Shown here in pieces: positions 52,512 through 54,810 of a stretch of DNA of 54,810 bases (positions within the stretch are counted from its first letter, which is position 1; every line of letters starts with the position of its first letter). The notes beneath the pieces were generated by a model, which saw nothing but the letters and a program-made list of their open reading frames with translations, was not told the origin of the DNA and made no database searches. The stretch is from Opitutus sp. (GTDB lineage Bacteria; Verrucomicrobiota; Verrucomicrobiia; Opitutales; Opitutaceae), in the NCBI GenBank assembly GCA_013821985.1, contig PNJQ01000015.1, forward strand, positions 1 to 54,810, given 5' to 3'. Made by a program: the position numbers and the translations under genes.

Positions 52512-53132
52512 ATGGCTGGAACTCGTTACCTCACTCACGCCGAAGAGCGCGCGGTCATGGACGTCGCGCGCCGCCGGCCAGCTCGCGATCATCTCTTCAT
52601 CGCGCTGCAGTTGTGGGCAGGCCTTCGTGCCTCGGAAGCCCTGCTGCTCAAGGTGGGGGACCTCTGGGTGGAGGGCGCCGCGGTCAAGGAGCTCGTCGTC
52701 AAGCGCCATGCCCACAACCGGAATTACGCACCGACGCGGCTCGTCCCCTTGTCAGCGGAGGTGCAGCGCGCGATTCGTCGGCTGGTCGTGTCGATCATGG
52801 CGGAAGGCGGGCAAGTGGACCCCGAAGCGTGGGTGTTCACGAGTCTCAGCTCTCGTCCGCTTCAAGCGGCCCCAATCGATCGTCGTTCCGCCCACCGACT
52901 GGTTCAGCGGGTGCTCGCTGCGGCCAAAATCGACGACGACGGGCGCCTCGGCACGCACCTGCTGAGGAAAACCTTCGCGTATCGGCTGTTTGTTCTCTCG
53001 CGCCGCAACCTGATCCTCGTGCGGGAAGCGCTGGGTCACGCCAGCGTCCAAACCACCGACGAATACATCGAGTCCCGCCGTGAAGCCGTGGAAAGCGCCA
53101 TCCTGCGCGGAGACAGCCACTACAAGGCCTGA
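52512..53132 (+). CDS. Minimal tyrosine recombinase 2
   Basis: A 206-aa catalytic-domain-only tyrosine recombinase. Residues R39 (WAGLRASEALLLKVGD), H149 and R152 (GTHLLRKTFA), H176 (LGHASVQTTDEYIE) and nucleophile Y185 make a complete active site, with a Lys likely in VVKRHAHN near 64. Like its paralog three genes upstream, it has no core-binding domain. Divergence outside the motifs suggests different sites or roles, as in FimB/FimE pairs. It ends the five-gene unit. The sequence GACTTAAG begins at its stop codon and also occurs on the left side of the unit. Confidence 0.88.
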   Translation: MAGTRYLTHAEERAVMDVARRRPARDHLFIALQLWAGLRASEALLLKVGDLWVEGAAVKELVVKRHAHNRNYAPTRLVPLSAEVQRAIRRLVVSIMAEGGQVDPEAWVFTSLSSRPLQAAPIDRRSAHRLVQRVLAAAKIDDDGRLGTHLLRKTFAYRLFVLSRRNLILVREALGHASVQTTDEYIESRREAVESAILRGDSHYKA

Positions 53133-53138
53133 CTTAAG
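53131..53138. repeat. GACTTAAG octamer, right copy
   Basis: GACTTAAG, overlapping the last recombinase gene's stop, is identical to 49569-49576 within the palindrome on the left. The two copies bracket the five-gene cluster. Eight bases could match by chance. Confidence 0.3.
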
Positions 53139-53142
53139 CACC

Positions 53143-54810
53143 CTACGGTTGCAGCCGCCGGAGGGAAGGGGAGGCGAACTCCACGAAGTCGTCGTTCACT
53201 TGGTAGAGGGCGCGCAGTCCGAAACCGAGCAACGACGCGCCTTGAGGCGCGCGGACGATCGTCTCGAGGATCGTCCACTCGTTCCATTCGCCGATCGGCA
53301 GGCGGTCGATGTGGCCGTCATCGATGTTCTTTCCGGTCTTGTTCGCGAACGTGAGCAGCAGAAACGTCATGTTGCCCGGACTCACTTTGCCGCGCACTTT
53401 GACGGTGGCGCGATAGAGGACTCCCGGTTCTACCGCGATCGTTTGATAGAGGCCTTCCTGATTGACGCCAGCGTAGCGCAGCGAGCGTGAACCTGCCGTC
53501 GCGGCAAGCAGCTCGATGCCGCGCGTCTCGAACGGCTCGCCTTTTCCTTTCCAAGGGCTGTTCGGTTCGGTCCAGTCCAGCGCGATGAAGGGGTGAAGGT
53601 TCTTTTTTCGAATCGTGGCGAAGGAGCCGTCCGTCAGTAACTCCGCACCAGTCAACGTGAGCTCCTGCCGACTCGGCTTTTTCTCGGCGAAAACCGTCTT
53701 CAGAAGAGGCTGCTCGATCGGCGATTCTATGCCGCGCTCCGCCAAGATTCGGAGCGCGCGCGGACGTGGGTCGTTGCGGAGGTACTCGGGAATGAGCTCA
53801 GCCGAGAGCGCGAGCGGGAAATCGCGCTGCACGCGGGCGTGAGTAGTAATCAGTTCGGCGCGGGCAGAAGTGACAGCGGCAATTGCTCGGCGCAGAGTAT
53901 CGGAATCCGTGGTCGCATCGTGCGTCAACCGGGCGAGTAGGTCACTTAGTTCGCCGTGCCGGCAGAAGAGATCCGAAACCGTGAACGCCGCCTGCACCAG
54001 CGCGAGTCGCTCGCGCACGATCGGATTTTTGACGAGTGATTCCGCTTCATGGAGAAATGCGAATAGATCCTTGCGCGCCTCCGGCGGAAACAGAACACGT
54101 TGATGCTCATCCTTGAAATATTTGATCCAGTAACCGGGGCGCGGCTGGGTGAGGTATTGCAGGTCGCACCGTTCAAAAAATCGCCTCATCGGCGCGGCGG
54201 CTTCTTTCCAGTAGCGGAAGTAGTATTCATCGAGCAGCGCCGCGGAATCCCGTGTCGGGTCCCAGAGCAGTTGCGCCGCGAGCCAGAGCTTCGGTCCGTC
54301 GAGCCCCCAGTTCGGATAAGATTCGGCGTAAAACGCGCGCGCTCCCGCTTGGGCCGCAAACGGGATTGAATCGCGCACGGCAAACAGGGTCGGACGCGGC
54401 ACGAGAAAGGGAGCGCCGTAGTAATAGTCGTAGACGCCGAAGAACCGCGGGCCCGCTTGGCCCCATCGTTGCAGCAGGTCGCGGTCGTTCTCCGCGAAGG
54501 CTGGGTCAAACCATTGGCTGCGGTCCGCGGTGAGGTAGGGGAGAACATTGGGATGCACCGGAAAGCGCGGCACGTTCTCCGTCCATTGATAGGCGTAGGT
54601 GGTTATGAATCGGTCCGGAAACTCGCGCTCTAGGTTCGTTGCGACCCGATTTAGGAAACTGAACAGCGTGTTCGAGTAATCCGGATAGCTGCGGAAATGC
54701 TGATGCGGCGCGACGGCCGCGAGCGTCGCGACGCTTTGGTCCCAGCGCCACGAATCGTTTTGTCCGAACGCCGCCGCAAGTGGCGCCGGGGCACTCGCCA
54801 AATTCTTTCG
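53143..54810 (-). CDS. DUF4838-like glycan-associated protein, N-terminus cut by window edge
   Basis: The complement is open from the last base of the window, so the N-terminus is missing; about 555 residues are visible. The first part resembles DUF4838 proteins, which look related to GH20 / alpha-glucuronidase-type glycosidases: YSNTLFSFLNRVATNLEREFPDRFITTYAY, VPRFPVHPNVLPYLTADRSQWFD and YYYGAPFLVPRP. The segment LLDEYYFRYWKEAAAPMRRFFERC follows. The last 130 or so residues form a carbohydrate-binding-like beta domain (SRSLRYAGVNQEGLYQTIAVEPGVLYRATVKVRG). Likely function: export and action on a polysaccharide. Pieces of a close relative lie at 29319-29557. It converges on the recombinase cluster with 10 nt between stops. 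Confidence 0.75.
   Translation of the reverse strand, partial: RKNLASAPAPLAAAFGQNDSWRWDQSVATLAAVAPHQHFRSYPDYSNTLFSFLNRVATNLEREFPDRFITTYAYQWTENVPRFPVHPNVLPYLTADRSQWFDPAFAENDRDLLQRWGQAGPRFFGVYDYYYGAPFLVPRPTLFAVRDSIPFAAQAGARAFYAESYPNWGLDGPKLWLAAQLLWDPTRDSAALLDEYYFRYWKEAAAPMRRFFERCDLQYLTQPRPGYWIKYFKDEHQRVLFPPEARKDLFAFLHEAESLVKNPIVRERLALVQAAFTVSDLFCRHGELSDLLARLTHDATTDSDTLRRAIAAVTSARAELITTHARVQRDFPLALSAELIPEYLRNDPRPRALRILAERGIESPIEQPLLKTVFAEKKPSRQELTLTGAELLTDGSFATIRKKNLHPFIALDWTEPNSPWKGKGEPFETRGIELLAATAGSRSLRYAGVNQEGLYQTIAVEPGVLYRATVKVRGKVSPGNMTFLLLTFANKTGKNIDDGHIDRLPIGEWNEWTILETIVRAPQGASLLGFGLRALYQVNDDFVEFASPSLRRLQP

Noticed and set aside
1..54810. CRISPR arrays, rRNA, tRNA, complete insertion sequences or prophage structural genes
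   Set aside because: No regular direct repeats with spacers, no conserved RNA gene sequences, no DDE transposase and no phage structural proteins were recognised by reading; small RNAs without strong motifs could be missed.

Overview
This window reads as a chromosomal segment of a high-GC Gram-negative heterotroph, most likely an Opitutaceae member (Verrucomicrobiota). The reasons are GC-rich third codon positions, TonB-dependent receptors with no SusD partner, secreted glycoside hydrolases and sulfatases, a duplicated-permease ABC protein, an entericidin-like lipoprotein and many 4-nt ATGA gene overlaps. No rRNA, tRNA or CRISPR array was seen. The assignment rests on recalled family features, not on a search.

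Layout. (1) 1-12405, sugar uptake and glycan breakdown: a truncated TonB receptor, a secreted GH13 amylase fused to an Ig-like and an esterase domain, the xylFGH ABC importer and a secreted GH3 beta-glucosidase. (2) 12501-18722, signalling: a degenerate receiver domain overlapping a normal one, a beta-propeller sensor kinase with its LytTR regulator, an SGNH hydrolase, a 49-aa membrane protein and another single-domain receiver. (3) 18742-24799, cell envelope: a MacB/FtsX-type double permease, a small lipoprotein, a D-2-hydroxyacid dehydrogenase and an exported VWA-like protein. (4) 24800-29575, a decayed stretch: a sugar isomerase gene without its 5' end, an AbiEi/AbiEii toxin-antitoxin pair with inverted repeats upstream, and two oppositely oriented scraps of a gene whose relative lies at the right edge of the window.

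(5) 29576-49519, a large two-armed catabolic locus. The leftward arm is a SorC-family regulator, sn-glycerol-1-phosphate dehydrogenase, a NagD/AraL-type phosphatase and glpD. The rightward arm holds two FAD oxidoreductases, a TonB receptor, two sulfatases, an MFS transporter, a phosphodiesterase, a Tat-exported metallophosphoesterase, a PAP2 phosphatase and a ribulokinase-like FGGY kinase. Palindromes lie between the arms, one over the regulator's start codon. Together the genes suggest import and dismantling of a sulfated and/or phosphodiester-linked polyol or sugar compound, with glycerol phosphate of either stereochemistry oxidised to DHAP.

(6) 49655-53132, the most unusual part: five closely packed genes encoding a metallophosphoesterase, a membrane protein, a minimal tyrosine recombinase, an AAA ATPase and a second minimal tyrosine recombinase. 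Each start codon is preceded by the same hexamer, GCATCT, 7-9 nt upstream, a pattern not seen before the other genes here. The octamer GACTTAAG occurs on both sides of the cluster. This is the best candidate for an undescribed mobile or DNA-rearranging system. A partial DUF4838-like gene closes the window.
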